This document shows, in pieces, positions 17,236 through 26,646 of a stretch of DNA of 64,000 nt (positions within the stretch are counted from its first letter, which is position 1; the number at the start of each line of letters is the position of its first letter). Where the stretch lies: contig JAZROD010000058.1 of the NCBI GenBank assembly GCA_045648505.1, positions 12,685 to 76,684 on the forward strand, written 5' to 3'. The DNA comes from RGIG8700 sp045648505 (lineage in GTDB: Bacteria > Bacillota > Clostridia > RGIG6154). The notes beneath the pieces were generated by a model. That model was not told the DNA's origin. It saw only the letters and a program-made list of their open reading frames with translations, and made no database searches. The position numbers and the translations under genes are program-made.

Positions 17236-19562
17236 ACTAATTTTCCAAATGTAAGCATATTGTAAAGCATTTGTGCAACCTCTGCTCTTGTAATATTTTC
17301 AGAAGGTTTTATTTCTTCAACAGATGTGTCAAGAATTTCTGCATTGTAGCAGAATGCCAAAGCTTGTTTTGCCCAGTCGGAGCTTTGAGTATAATCAGGG
17401 AACTGTGCAAGAATATCTCGTGCAAAGTCTTCGCTTATGGTTGTTTCCATATCACAAAGAGCAGCAGCTCTTACAACCATTGTTGCGGCTTCCTGACGAG
17501 TGATTTGTCCGTCTGGATTAAATGAAGTTTCTGAAACACCTTTAATTATTCCATAAAATTCGGCAGTTTCTATATATTTGTAAAACCAGTCATTTTCTTT
17601 TACATCATCAAAGGCTTTTCCCTTTTGTTCTTTAAGACCTAAAGACTGAACAACAATAGTAGCAAATTCAGCTCTTGTCATTGTGTTTGAAGGACAGAAA
17701 TTTTTGCCGTCCATACCATTAACAATTCCTCTTTTTGCAAGAGCTTCGATAGCATCTTTATTTTTATGGTCTTTTATATCTTCGAAGGTTCTTTCAGAAT
17801 ATTTTTCCTGTGGAACAGATATTATTTTATTCTTCTCTTCTTTTTCTTCTTCTTTTTCTTCTTCTTTTGTTTCTTCTTTAACCTCTTCTTTTAGTTCTTC
17901 TTTTTCAGGCTTTTTGGCAGGTTTAACTACTCCGCCGCCACCACCGCCACCTGAACCTCCACCTGATGGAGCTTTAACGGTTGCTCTTGCTTCGTTCATA
18001 GCATTTTCTGAAAAATCATAAGGAATTTTGTCTGCAAGGAAAAGCTTTAAGCTTACTAAACCTCTTAATCCCTGTTCAGTTGAAAATGAATTTGTGTCCG
18101 GCACAAAACCATCTTTATTTTCGTTTACATCAGATAAAAGACCGTCTATGAGATTGTTTTCGCCTGATTTTACATCATAAGGGTTTACCTTAACTGAAGA
18201 AAGTCCAAAAATTGCAAGGCCTGTTGATGCGGCGCCACCCATAGAACCACTTTCGCCCTGATATTCGGTAAGTAGAGCTATTGCTTCATCTATTCCATTT
18301 TTAACTTCTTCATTTTCGTTATAGTATGGAGCAAGTGCACGAAGCATAGGTGATGCACCGTCTGTTCCCCAGGAAGTATCCTGCCATGCAGCTTTGGTAC
18401 TTATGGCAGTTTCAATTAAAAAGTCAATAAGTTCACTATGGGCATAATTTTCTCCCTGCTGAAGAGCAATAAGAACATAAGGAAGTGTATATTCATAATA
18501 AGGCTCCTGAACAGATTCAGGTGTTATCATTTCTGTAAGCTTGTTAACAAGGTCAATATGAGTTTTGTTTTTATTATAAACATTTTTTGCATCATAGCCT
18601 AATGCTCTTAATGCGATAATTGTTTTTGCAACATCGCCCTGAGTCTGTGCAGATTCGCCAAGCTCAACAAGCTTATCAACAAAAGCTTTATGCATTTCGT
18701 TTGAAAAACTTAAGCTATCTGGGCATAAGCTTATATAATCTGCAAAATCTGCAACAAACCAACAAAAATTACCGTCGTTTATAAGATTTTTATTGAAATA
18801 TTTATTAATTATATTTTTTGTTATTTCCTTTTCAGGTCTTTCGGAGACAGTAACAACGCAGAAAGGTGCAGAGATAGCAGTAACAGCTTCTTCTTCAACA
18901 AGCTTTGATTTCTTTGCAGAAACCACATAAACTCCTGCCTCTTCAAAAGAAAGTACTGTTTTACCTTCTTCGTTTGTTAAAGCTTCTGTTTCTTCACCGT
19001 TTATTGTTAAAAGGGCATCTGTGCAAGGGAAAAATGTAAGCCCGTCTGCAGTATATTCAGATTCTTCAAGAATAAATTCAACCGTATCGCCAACATAAGC
19101 TACAGCTTCTTTATTTGAGAACTTTGTATAGCTTTCGGTGTCAGGATAAAAGCTTTTGTTAATGCAAAAATCCACATTATCGCCATTTTTTACAATATGA
19201 GTCGGTCCCCACACATCTTCTGCACCAAAGTTCACCTGATAAACAAAGTTACCGCTTTCATCTCCAAAGAAACGAGTTATGTATTCACCGTAGTCGCCAA
19301 TTTCTGTTTTATATCCTTCTTCACCATCATAGTAATTCTGATGAAGTGCGTCAAAAACATCATTTAATGTGTATTCTTCTTTTTCAGACAATATAATTTC
19401 TCTGTTTACTATACTGTTTCCAAGCTTATCAGCAATAAATTCACCATACTTACTTGCAGATACATATACTGCAATGCTTTCGCTTTCTGTTGCTAAAACC
19501 ACCTGGCTGAAAGAACTTATAATCAGCACCATACTCAATAATAAAGATAATATTTTTTTCAT
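17232..19562 (-). CDS. SLH-anchored transcobalamin-like surface protein (DUF4430 + alpha/alpha barrel)
   Basis: 776 residues. Order: signal peptide (1-24); a DUF4430-like beta domain (about 28-150); an Ig-like segment (150-240); an alpha/alpha-toroid region of prenyltransferase/squalene-cyclase type repeats (about 250-510, e.g. 'GESGSMGGAASTGLAIFGLS'); a Gly run then a Lys/Glu-rich linker (about 518-580); three SLH domains (about 590-776) for cell-wall attachment. A beta domain plus an alpha6/alpha6 barrel is the architecture that clamps cobalamin in transcobalamin, here in reversed order. It is the first gene after a cobalamin riboswitch and terminator; GGAGG precedes the ATG. Corrinoid binding is inferred, not shown. 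Confidence 0.85.
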   Translation of the reverse strand: MKKILSLLLSMVLIISSFSQVVLATESESIAVYVSASKYGEFIADKLGNSIVNREIILSEKEEYTLNDVFDALHQNYYDGEEGYKTEIGDYGEYITRFFGDESGNFVYQVNFGAEDVWGPTHIVKNGDNVDFCINKSFYPDTESYTKFSNKEAVAYVGDTVEFILEESEYTADGLTFFPCTDALLTINGEETEALTNEEGKTVLSFEEAGVYVVSAKKSKLVEEEAVTAISAPFCVVTVSERPEKEITKNIINKYFNKNLINDGNFCWFVADFADYISLCPDSLSFSNEMHKAFVDKLVELGESAQTQGDVAKTIIALRALGYDAKNVYNKNKTHIDLVNKLTEMITPESVQEPYYEYTLPYVLIALQQGENYAHSELIDFLIETAISTKAAWQDTSWGTDGASPMLRALAPYYNENEEVKNGIDEAIALLTEYQGESGSMGGAASTGLAIFGLSSVKVNPYDVKSGENNLIDGLLSDVNENKDGFVPDTNSFSTEQGLRGLVSLKLFLADKIPYDFSENAMNEARATVKAPSGGGSGGGGGGGVVKPAKKPEKEELKEEVKEETKEEEKEEEKEEKNKIISVPQEKYSERTFEDIKDHKNKDAIEALAKRGIVNGMDGKNFCPSNTMTRAEFATIVVQSLGLKEQKGKAFDDVKENDWFYKYIETAEFYGIIKGVSETSFNPDGQITRQEAATMVVRAAALCDMETTISEDFARDILAQFPDYTQSSDWAKQALAFCYNAEILDTSVEEIKPSENITRAEVAQMLYNMLTFGKLV

Positions 19563-19628
19563 TTTAAAACCTCCGTTTTTATTTTCTGCTTTGTTTTTAT
19601 CCTTTTTTCACCTCCACGCCGCAGAAAA

Positions 19629-19668
19629 CAAAAAAACTGCGGTAATTTTTTCGAAAAAATTACCACAG
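19629..19668 (-). terminator. Riboswitch-controlled intrinsic terminator
   Basis: Minus strand stem of 13-16 pairs (plus 19637-19668: CTGCGGTAATTTTTTC / GAAAAAATTACCACAG) followed by seven T residues (plus 19630-19636). An alternative stem CCGCAG / CTGCGG at 19619-19642 shares bases with it. It lies between the cobalamin aptamer and the SLH gene. Confidence 0.85.
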
Positions 19669-19714
19669 CTGAGTTTTTCTGTGATGAATCACAATTCAGT
19701 ATAAACTGAAAATA

Positions 19715-19932
19715 TTGCACCGATGCAACATCAAAGCAGGTCTTGTGACTTACATCATATAGGCAGATTGCCCACATTCTTATATCCTGCCTTCTCAGTT
19801 TCCCAATGACTATCTTTCGATAACGGATATAAGAACTTCGATGCATACACCGACAGTTATCGCAGGGGATTCTCACCCCATTCCCTTTTCACCGGCTATG
19901 CCTTATTGCACCATAGCCGACACTTTGTGTGA
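19715..19932 (-). ncRNA. Cobalamin (B12) riboswitch
   Basis: On the minus strand the conserved blocks occur in order: GGTGAAAAGGGAATGGGGTG and AGAATCCCC (plus about 19866-19893), a GATAACTGT block, CATTGGGAAACTGAGAAGGC, and the B12 box AAGTCACAAGACCTGC (plus 19736-19751). This is the class-defining series of cobalamin riboswitches. A strong terminator follows, so corrinoid binding should stop transcription of the downstream transport operon. The whole 380-base gap between the two SLH genes is taken up by this leader. Confidence 0.93.
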
Positions 19933-19934
19933 AT

Positions 19935-19963
19935 ATTTAATTTTTATTTGTTGTATCTTTCAA
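19935..19963 (-). promoter_or_regulatory. Candidate promoter of the riboswitch operon
   Basis: Minus strand TTGAAA (plus 19958-19963), 17 bases, TTAAAT (plus 19935-19940; TAAATA at 18). It overlaps the last codons of the SGNH gene, directly before the aptamer. Confidence 0.4.
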
Positions 19964-21683
19964 TAATTGCACAAATTCTGAGTGGTGTGTTATATCTTGC
20001 TTTAAGAGTAACCACCTTACCGCTTACGCCTGTAACCGCTTCAGATGTGTAATTCATATTAGTGTAGGTTGAGCTTGTTGAAATTGTCTTAACCTCTTTT
20101 CCGTCTACTAAAACAACAATGTCGTTACCATTTGCACCTGAAATATATGAAACGAAGAATTCAGGAGCATTACATTTAAAGCTGATAGTTGAATCTGCTT
20201 TTTCTGTGTAAACAATGCCTGCAGGGTAGTATGGATATTCATAGAAACTTGCAGGAACAGGGTCAGAAAGCTCTTTTCTCTGGTTTTCTTTATTACAGAG
20301 ATACCATTGACCGTTGTATGAGAACTTTGAAGTATCGTTCATATAAAGGTAGTTGTATCTGCTCATGATTTTGGTTCTGTCTGATGAACAGAGTAAGCTT
20401 GCCTGAAGTGAAACTGGCTTTAAGAAATGCTCAAGTCCCTTTTCTTCAAAAGCGGCAATAATTGCATCGCCGAAAAGCTCATATCCGTTATCGTATGGAT
20501 GAACATTGTCCTTTGGATAGTATCTCTTTTCATCTTCAAGCCACTGTGTGTATGATGTGCTTGTTTTTTCTTTATCGTTTTCGTAAAGATTGTAGCAATA
20601 TGCATGAGCATCAACAGTTGGAATACCGTAGAATTTTGCAAGAGATTCCTTTGCTTTTATAGAATACTGAACATTCTGTCCGTCTGTTGAATCATCAGGA
20701 TATGGATAGTTTGAATAGAGGAACATAACTGCAGGAACTTTTTCTGCCTGTGTGCACTGATAAATCATAGCTTCCATTGAATACTGATGTCTTGTTTCAC
20801 CTTTTGATGTGCCAAAAGTTCTGTCGTTAACTGCAAATTCGATAACAACAAGGTCAGGATTATAGGCTAAAACATCTCTGTTTAATCTTTTTGCACCATA
20901 GTCTGATGTTGTTCCGCCAATACCTGCATTTACAATAACGATATCTTTATCAGGCATTTTTTCTCTGAAGTAGTTTCTGGTTTTCATCTGCCATGCAGTA
21001 CCGCCCTGAGTTAAAGAGCCACCGATAAATGCGATTGTAAACTTTTCCTTTTCTACTTCAACAGGTTTTTCTTCTGTTTTAAGATTTGATGCCATTCTCT
21101 GTGCGATTGCAAGTGCTGCTTCTCTTGCACAAAGTCCCTGAGGTTCAAAACCATTGTTTGTGCCTTTGATATAGCCCATAGCATTCATAAAGTAAACAGA
21201 TTCTGTTGCATAAGAAGAAATCTGATTATGGTCTGCAAACTGTGCAGGCATTTCAAAATCAAGCGTATCTTTGCCTGTGATTTTCTTATAAACTCTTGCA
21301 AGCATAGCTGCTGCCTGTTCTCTTGTTAAGTTATCTTCAGGTGAGAAAGTTGTTTCGGTTGTACCTGATGTAATACCAAGTGTGTAAGCTTTAACGATTT
21401 CAACATCGTTTGTGTCTGTGAATGGATTTTTTACAGGTTCAACAGCTTTTCCTGTAACAGCTTCATAAATTTTAACTGTTAAAGCTGCCTGTTCTGCTCT
21501 TGTGATGTTTCCTGTTAAATCTTTATTCTCAAGAGAAGCAGGGTAAACACCAAGCTCAATTGCTTTTTCAAGCTCCGGCTTTGCCCAGTCGGATGCTTTT
21601 GTCCATTTTTCACCTGCCGCAACAACAGAGATAGTTGCAAAAGCAAGGCATAAAACTAAAATTAAAGAAATTACTTTTTTCAT
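19944..21683 (-). CDS. SLH-domain cell-surface SGNH/GDSL esterase
   Basis: 579 residues: signal peptide (1-22), three SLH domains (about 25-205), an SGNH hydrolase domain (about 213-425) and a C-terminal beta domain (about 430-579). Catalytic blocks are complete: 'FIGGSLTQGG' (Ser), 'NAGIGGTTS' (Gly), 'EFAVND' (Asn) and 'DNVHP' (Asp and His). It is a wall-attached carbohydrate esterase or lipase. It lies 9 bases after rhaB on the same transcript, so an acetyl esterase acting on rhamnose-containing polymers such as pectin side regions is a reasonable guess. Confidence 0.88.
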   Translation of the reverse strand: MKKVISLILVLCLAFATISVVAAGEKWTKASDWAKPELEKAIELGVYPASLENKDLTGNITRAEQAALTVKIYEAVTGKAVEPVKNPFTDTNDVEIVKAYTLGITSGTTETTFSPEDNLTREQAAAMLARVYKKITGKDTLDFEMPAQFADHNQISSYATESVYFMNAMGYIKGTNNGFEPQGLCAREAALAIAQRMASNLKTEEKPVEVEKEKFTIAFIGGSLTQGGTAWQMKTRNYFREKMPDKDIVIVNAGIGGTTSDYGAKRLNRDVLAYNPDLVVIEFAVNDRTFGTSKGETRHQYSMEAMIYQCTQAEKVPAVMFLYSNYPYPDDSTDGQNVQYSIKAKESLAKFYGIPTVDAHAYCYNLYENDKEKTSTSYTQWLEDEKRYYPKDNVHPYDNGYELFGDAIIAAFEEKGLEHFLKPVSLQASLLCSSDRTKIMSRYNYLYMNDTSKFSYNGQWYLCNKENQRKELSDPVPASFYEYPYYPAGIVYTEKADSTISFKCNAPEFFVSYISGANGNDIVVLVDGKEVKTISTSSTYTNMNYTSEAVTGVSGKVVTLKARYNTPLRICAIIERYNK

Positions 21684-21692
21684 AAATGCTCC

Positions 21693-23159
21693 TTATTTTA
21701 CAAGATATTTCTTATATTCTTCGTAAGCATTATCCCAATCAGCAGGACTTTGTGGATAATATTCTTTAACATCAAATGAGTTTTTGATAATTGTTCTTGC
21801 TTCTTTGATGTCTTTGATTGCTCCTGCGCTCATAAACTGAACAGCAACATTACCAAGGGCAGTTGCTTCGATAGGACCTGCAGAAACATAAACATTACAA
21901 GCATCTGAACACATACTGCAAAGAAGCGGATCTTTTGTGCCACCGCCAACAATGTGGATTCCCTTGAAGTCTTTGCCTGTGATGTTTTTAAGATTTAAGA
22001 AAGAGTGTCTGTATTTAAGAGCTAAACTTTCGTAAATACATCTTACAACTTCACCGATTGTCTGTGGAACATACTGACCTGTTCTTTCACAGAAATCTTT
22101 AATTCTCTGTGGGATGTTACCCGGTTTTCCGAAGTCTGCAAAGTCAACATCAACAAAGCACTGGAATGGCTTTGAAGCAAGAGCCATTTTTTCCATATCG
22201 TTGAAGGTAAGCTCGTTGCCTTCTTTAATCCACTGTCTTCTTGATTCCTGAATGAGCCATGTACCCATAATGTTTGTTAAAAATCTTATGGTGTTGTTAT
22301 AGCCACCTTCGTTTGTATATGAATATTTAAGTGAGTTTTCGTCAATAAGTGGTTCTTTAAGCTCTGTGCCGAAAAGTGACCAGGTACCACAGCTGATGTA
22401 AACAAAATCTTCTTCTGTTGTAGGAACAGAAACTACTGCAGATGCAGTATCGTGACCGCCTACTGCAACAACTTTTGCACTTTCAATGCCAAGCTCTGTG
22501 CAGATGTCTTCAGTTACATCGCCAAGAACAGTACCGGGTTTAACAATATCGCAAAGAACATCTGTTGGAATGCCAACTGTTTCAAGAAGCTCCTTGTCCC
22601 ATACTCTTTCGTAAGGATTGAGCATCTGTGATGTTGATGCGATTGTATATTCGCTCTTTTTAACGCCTGTTAAAAGATAGTTTAAAAGGTCAGGCATAAA
22701 TAAGAACTTGTCTGCTCTTTTTAAAAGTTCAGGCTTATATTTTGCAAGGTAGAAAAGCTGATATAAAGTGTTGAAGTTCATAATCTGTGTGCCTGTTCTG
22801 TTATAAACCTTTTCCTTGCTTAAAATTTCAAATAATTCTTCAGGCATACCTTCTGTTCTGTCATCTCTGTAGTGAACAGGGTTGTCGATTAAATCACCGT
22901 TTGCATCAATAAGACCAAAGTCAACGCCCCAGGTGTCAATACCGATACTGTCAAAGCCACCGTCAAGCTTTGCTTTAACAATGCCCTGTTTAATCTGGTC
23001 AAAAAGATATAAAACATCCCAGTAGAAGGTGTTTCTTACTTTAACACCGTTGTTTGCAAAACGATGAATTTCTTTAAGTTCGATTTTGCCGTTATCAAGT
23101 GTTGCGATAATACCTCTTCCGCTTGAAGCTCCAAGGTCAAAAGCTAATACTCTTTTCAT
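21693..23159 (-). CDS. rhaB: Rhamnulokinase
   Basis: 488-residue FGGY-family kinase phosphorylating L-rhamnulose. The first phosphate loop 'FDLGASSGRGII' is at the N terminus, followed by 'IDTWGVDFGLID' (near 75), 'GGHDTASAV' (near 235) and 'IHIVGGGTKDPLLCSM' (near 402), all as in RhaB. No rhamnose isomerase or aldolase is in the window, so the rest of the pathway must be elsewhere. It is first in the operon with the SLH esterase, behind its own promoter. Confidence 0.93.
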   Translation of the reverse strand: MKRVLAFDLGASSGRGIIATLDNGKIELKEIHRFANNGVKVRNTFYWDVLYLFDQIKQGIVKAKLDGGFDSIGIDTWGVDFGLIDANGDLIDNPVHYRDDRTEGMPEELFEILSKEKVYNRTGTQIMNFNTLYQLFYLAKYKPELLKRADKFLFMPDLLNYLLTGVKKSEYTIASTSQMLNPYERVWDKELLETVGIPTDVLCDIVKPGTVLGDVTEDICTELGIESAKVVAVGGHDTASAVVSVPTTEEDFVYISCGTWSLFGTELKEPLIDENSLKYSYTNEGGYNNTIRFLTNIMGTWLIQESRRQWIKEGNELTFNDMEKMALASKPFQCFVDVDFADFGKPGNIPQRIKDFCERTGQYVPQTIGEVVRCIYESLALKYRHSFLNLKNITGKDFKGIHIVGGGTKDPLLCSMCSDACNVYVSAGPIEATALGNVAVQFMSAGAIKDIKEARTIIKNSFDVKEYYPQSPADWDNAYEEYKKYLVK

Positions 23160-23195
23160 TTTTTAGTCCTCCGTTTTTTCTTTCATTATACTTTC

Positions 23196-23224
23196 ATTAT
23201 ATAATAGTTGAAATAAAAAATCAA
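23196..23224 (-). promoter_or_regulatory. Promoter of the rhaB-esterase operon
   Basis: Minus strand TTGATT (plus 23219-23224), 17-base spacer, TATAAT (plus 23196-23201); GGAGG lies before the rhaB ATG. Confidence 0.6.
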
Positions 23225-23228
23225 TATT

Positions 23229-25247
23229 TTACAGTATATTTTTAAAAAAAAGTCCTCGTGTGAACTGACCCACAGGTTTTTCTTCAGAAAGATACCCCTT
23301 TACAATATCAATAATTTCTCTTCCTGTTTCAACAGTAAACAAAAAGTCAAAGCCATAGATTCCTGAATTTTTAAGGTCTTTTTGCTTGTCTGCAATGTAA
23401 ATAGGTGCAGAGTTTAAAATAATATTTCTGTGAGGGTAGTGGCACATTACGGGGAAGGTGCGGTTTGTTTTGTCATCAAGTCCGTAAAAGCTCTTAAAAT
23501 CAATGCATTTGCCCGCATTTTTTATAATACAGTTTTCCGTTACCATCAAAGGAAGTCTGCCATACACAAGAGCGTTTGTTTTAAGGCACTTTTTAAGGTC
23601 CTTAATTTTAAAAGCAGAAAGCTCACAGGAAAGTGAAACTTCATTTAAACCAAGCTCTTTGAAAACCTTTAAATCATAAGAGTTGAAAATGTTAAGTGAA
23701 AAATTGCCCACAGGCTCAAATCCAAGCTCTTTAACCATATATATGTGGTCACAGGTGTTACAAAGAATTTTTGTGATGCCCTTTTCCTTTGCAATTTCAA
23801 GGAATTTCAGAATATTCTCTTTTTCGCTGTCTGTTATGATTCTCGGCAGAGAAAGACAAACATCATTAACCTTTTCAACATACTGAGCAGGCACAAAAAT
23901 GTTTTCTGCCAGATGGTGAATTTCCTTTGTTTCTTCATATTGCTTTAAATTTGAAAAATGGAAATTTAAAACCTGATTTTCATAAGGCTTGTTTTCAAAC
24001 TTTATGTTTAAAGGACAAAGCTTATTGTCTTTTTTTGAAAGGATTTTTTCTTTAAGAGAGTCAATCGCAAGTCTTCTTACCTCATTAAGCTTTGAAAGGG
24101 GAATGAAAAGACCGTCTTTTACAGTTCCCGAGATTTTTTCAACAAAAAATCCTGTTCCGCCCACCTTTTTAAGTTGCTTTTCAACATCTTCTTTTGTGGT
24201 TGAACGGTTCTGGGCTTTTTCTGCTCCAATATCTTGCGCAAGATGTTCAAACTGTCCCTGCGCAACCTTAACTGAAATCTTGGTTTCGTCTATTTCATAG
24301 TCTATTGTCAAAGGCATTTCTTTTTCGGCTATGGTGAACTTTTCAAGATTTGCAGTTGAATTTTTGTCATCCTGAGTTCTTATGCCGAACATACTTTTTG
24401 AAGGCTTGCCTTCAAGGTATGCCTTTGTGAAGCCCTGTCTTGAAAATAAAGCTTTTAAAAGCTTCATTTCATCAGAGTTAGCGCTTCTGTTTTCATCAAT
24501 GAGTTTTCTGTATATACTTGTAACGCCGTAAACATAAAAAGGGTCTTTTAGTCTGCCTTCAATTTTAAAGGATTTAACTCCAAGCTTTAAATAGTCTTTG
24601 AACATATCTGCAGCAGAAAGGTCTTTAAGGCTTAATTCATATCCGTTTTTATATGGCTGTCTGCAAGGCTGGGCACATCTTCCTCTGTTTCCGCTTCTTT
24701 GCCCTATGATGCTTGAAAAATAGCATTGACCTGAATAGCACATACAAAGTGCACCGTGAATAAATGCTTCAATTTCGATTGGTGAATTTTTGCAGATGTA
24801 TTCCATATCTTTCCCCGAAAGCTCTCTTGCAAGAACTGCTCTTGTAAAACCAAGCTCCTTCATCTGCAGAACACCGTCTAAACTGTGAACTGAAAGCTGG
24901 GTGCTTGCGTGGATTTCAAGGTCAGGTGCAACACATCTTACGCAAGATGCAAGACCAAGGCTCTGAAGAATCACACCGTCTATGTTTGTTTCGCTTAAAA
25001 ATCTTATATAATTTTCAAGTTCTCTTATTTCTTTGTCGGATACAATGGTGTTTAAGGTGATATAAACCTTAACGCCTCTTAAATGACAGTAATTAACCGC
25101 TTCTTTCAATTCTTCATCCGAAAAGTTTTTTGCACTTTCTCTTGCATTAAGTCGGCTTCCGCCCAGGTAAACCGCATCTGCGCCCCCTGCAACTGCCGCC
25201 TTTAAGCAATCAAAGTCCCCGCAGGGACTTAAAAGTTCTCTATTCAT
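23229..25247 (-). CDS. U32-family peptidase / RlhA-like 23S rRNA hydroxylation protein
   Basis: 672 residues. N-terminal TIM-barrel-like part with 'LLSPCGDFDCLKAAVAGGADAVYLG', then the U32 Cys signature 'EAFIHGALCMCYSGQC' and 'RGRCAQPCRQPY' (about 160-205), where four Cys can hold an iron-sulfur cluster. A long middle region matches the DUF3656 'collagenase-like' part, and the C-terminal half repeats a weaker barrel. Family members either act as peptidases or in prephenate-dependent C2501 hydroxylation of 23S rRNA; the sequence alone does not choose. It starts 12 bases downstream of the YycH-like gene. Confidence 0.85.
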   Translation of the reverse strand: MNRELLSPCGDFDCLKAAVAGGADAVYLGGSRLNARESAKNFSDEELKEAVNYCHLRGVKVYITLNTIVSDKEIRELENYIRFLSETNIDGVILQSLGLASCVRCVAPDLEIHASTQLSVHSLDGVLQMKELGFTRAVLARELSGKDMEYICKNSPIEIEAFIHGALCMCYSGQCYFSSIIGQRSGNRGRCAQPCRQPYKNGYELSLKDLSAADMFKDYLKLGVKSFKIEGRLKDPFYVYGVTSIYRKLIDENRSANSDEMKLLKALFSRQGFTKAYLEGKPSKSMFGIRTQDDKNSTANLEKFTIAEKEMPLTIDYEIDETKISVKVAQGQFEHLAQDIGAEKAQNRSTTKEDVEKQLKKVGGTGFFVEKISGTVKDGLFIPLSKLNEVRRLAIDSLKEKILSKKDNKLCPLNIKFENKPYENQVLNFHFSNLKQYEETKEIHHLAENIFVPAQYVEKVNDVCLSLPRIITDSEKENILKFLEIAKEKGITKILCNTCDHIYMVKELGFEPVGNFSLNIFNSYDLKVFKELGLNEVSLSCELSAFKIKDLKKCLKTNALVYGRLPLMVTENCIIKNAGKCIDFKSFYGLDDKTNRTFPVMCHYPHRNIILNSAPIYIADKQKDLKNSGIYGFDFLFTVETGREIIDIVKGYLSEEKPVGQFTRGLFFKNIL

Positions 25248-25259
25248 TTAAAAACCTCG

Positions 25260-26645
25260 TTATTCTATAATAATAGGACTTGAAGATTTTGTTGTAACAA
25301 GCCACACCTTTTCATAGATGCTTCCGTATTTCACATAGCCTGTGCTTAAATCTTCAATGTCAAGGGTTGTGCCTGAATTTTTGGTATAGGCTTTATCTAT
25401 AATATCAAGCACATTTGTAGGTGCTTTCTGTTCCGCTTCAAAGTAATTTTTAATGTTAAGTTTAAGATGTGTTATTTTACCGTTTGTAACCGTAACAACA
25501 CAGTCATCACTGTCGCTTATAATCTTTATGGCATCAAACATATAACCAAAGGTTAAGGTGTGTGAATTACCGCCTGTTTCAACAAGAGGTGAGCTTATGA
25601 AAAGCTTTGTGCCCGAGCTTAAATAAAACGGAGAAAGAATACGGTCAATAAGAGAAGCAACACCTGCCGCTGCAGTGGTGATATGACCGTCTTCACCAAT
25701 CTGAAGACCGCTTGTGTCCGAAACTGCAGTATATTCAATATATCCTTTCGGGCTTATAACAAGAGTTGATTTTGAATCAACAAAGTTTTCTGTTCCGTTT
25801 GTCTGTGTGAATTTTCTTACTGTTTTAATGTTATAGCCAAAGGTTTTTAAAATATGCTCTGTCTGGTCAAGAACATTTATGGGCTCTTCCTTAATAATGT
25901 TCATAGGTGTTTCGTCCAGAGACAAAAGAATGTATGAATCAAGAAGAACGCTCTGGTGCTTGCTTGCTTCACCCTCTGCCTTTTTATCAAGACCAAGCTC
26001 AAAAGAATATGAAAGATTAAGAGCGTTGCTTGAGCTTGCAAAAAGCTCTGTCAATGCAGTCTTGTCAAAAGGGGTGTTGATTCTGTAATGGGTGTTTGAA
26101 GCACTGTCTCTGAAATACACGGGAACAATGGTGTTTGAGAGTTTTTCGCAGTCGATTAAAATTTTATCGAAGCTTTCAAAAGAACCTTTTTCTGTTATCT
26201 GTGCTTCAAGGAAAGTTCCGATGGCGGTAAGGCTCACGGGAACATGATAGTCTGCATAAACATTTGTGCCTTTGATGGCGTTTTTCCATTCGTTCTCTTC
26301 AACCTGTGAAACAGATGAAGAAAGGGCAGACTTGATTATGTCATTTATAATAAGATTGATTTCTTCACCTTTTCCGCCTGAAGAATCATATACTGCTCTT
26401 CCTGTGTTTGAAGAAAGCAAAATGGTGTTTGGTGCAAAAATACTGTCGAAAGCACCGGTGTCGCCAATGCTTAAAGAATCACTGTCCGAGCCTTTAAAAA
26501 TAAAGGAAAATTTGTCTTTAAATACAGAAAAGAAATCATAGTCCGAGGACCATAATTTCTCATTAAACCATATTTGCGATGTTAACACCATACTGCATAC
26601 AACAAGTGCAGAAAGAAGAAGGGTTTTAATGCTTTCTTTTTTCAT
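25260..26645 (-). CDS. YycH-like extracytoplasmic protein
   Basis: 461 residues with an N-terminal membrane anchor in the form usual for YycH ('MKKESIKTLLLSALVVCSMVL' start, then 'TSQIWF'), followed by an all-extracytoplasmic region with alternating beta segments. YycH tunes the WalK sensor kinase in Firmicutes, but no walRK genes are in this window. The start at 26645 is 1 base after the stop of the upstream secreted protein, so translation is probably coupled; the frame itself is open to 26717. The family call rests on the N-terminus and overall layout and is moderate. Confidence 0.5.
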   Translation of the reverse strand: MKKESIKTLLLSALVVCSMVLTSQIWFNEKLWSSDYDFFSVFKDKFSFIFKGSDSDSLSIGDTGAFDSIFAPNTILLSSNTGRAVYDSSGGKGEEINLIINDIIKSALSSSVSQVEENEWKNAIKGTNVYADYHVPVSLTAIGTFLEAQITEKGSFESFDKILIDCEKLSNTIVPVYFRDSASNTHYRINTPFDKTALTELFASSSNALNLSYSFELGLDKKAEGEASKHQSVLLDSYILLSLDETPMNIIKEEPINVLDQTEHILKTFGYNIKTVRKFTQTNGTENFVDSKSTLVISPKGYIEYTAVSDTSGLQIGEDGHITTAAAGVASLIDRILSPFYLSSGTKLFISSPLVETGGNSHTLTFGYMFDAIKIISDSDDCVVTVTNGKITHLKLNIKNYFEAEQKAPTNVLDIIDKAYTKNSGTTLDIEDLSTGYVKYGSIYEKVWLVTTKSSSPIIIE

Positions 26646-26646
26646 A

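Noticed and set aside
19559..19876. 105-codon minus-strand open frame before the SLH gene
   Set aside because: It lies inside the cobalamin riboswitch and its terminator; no ribosome site or family match.
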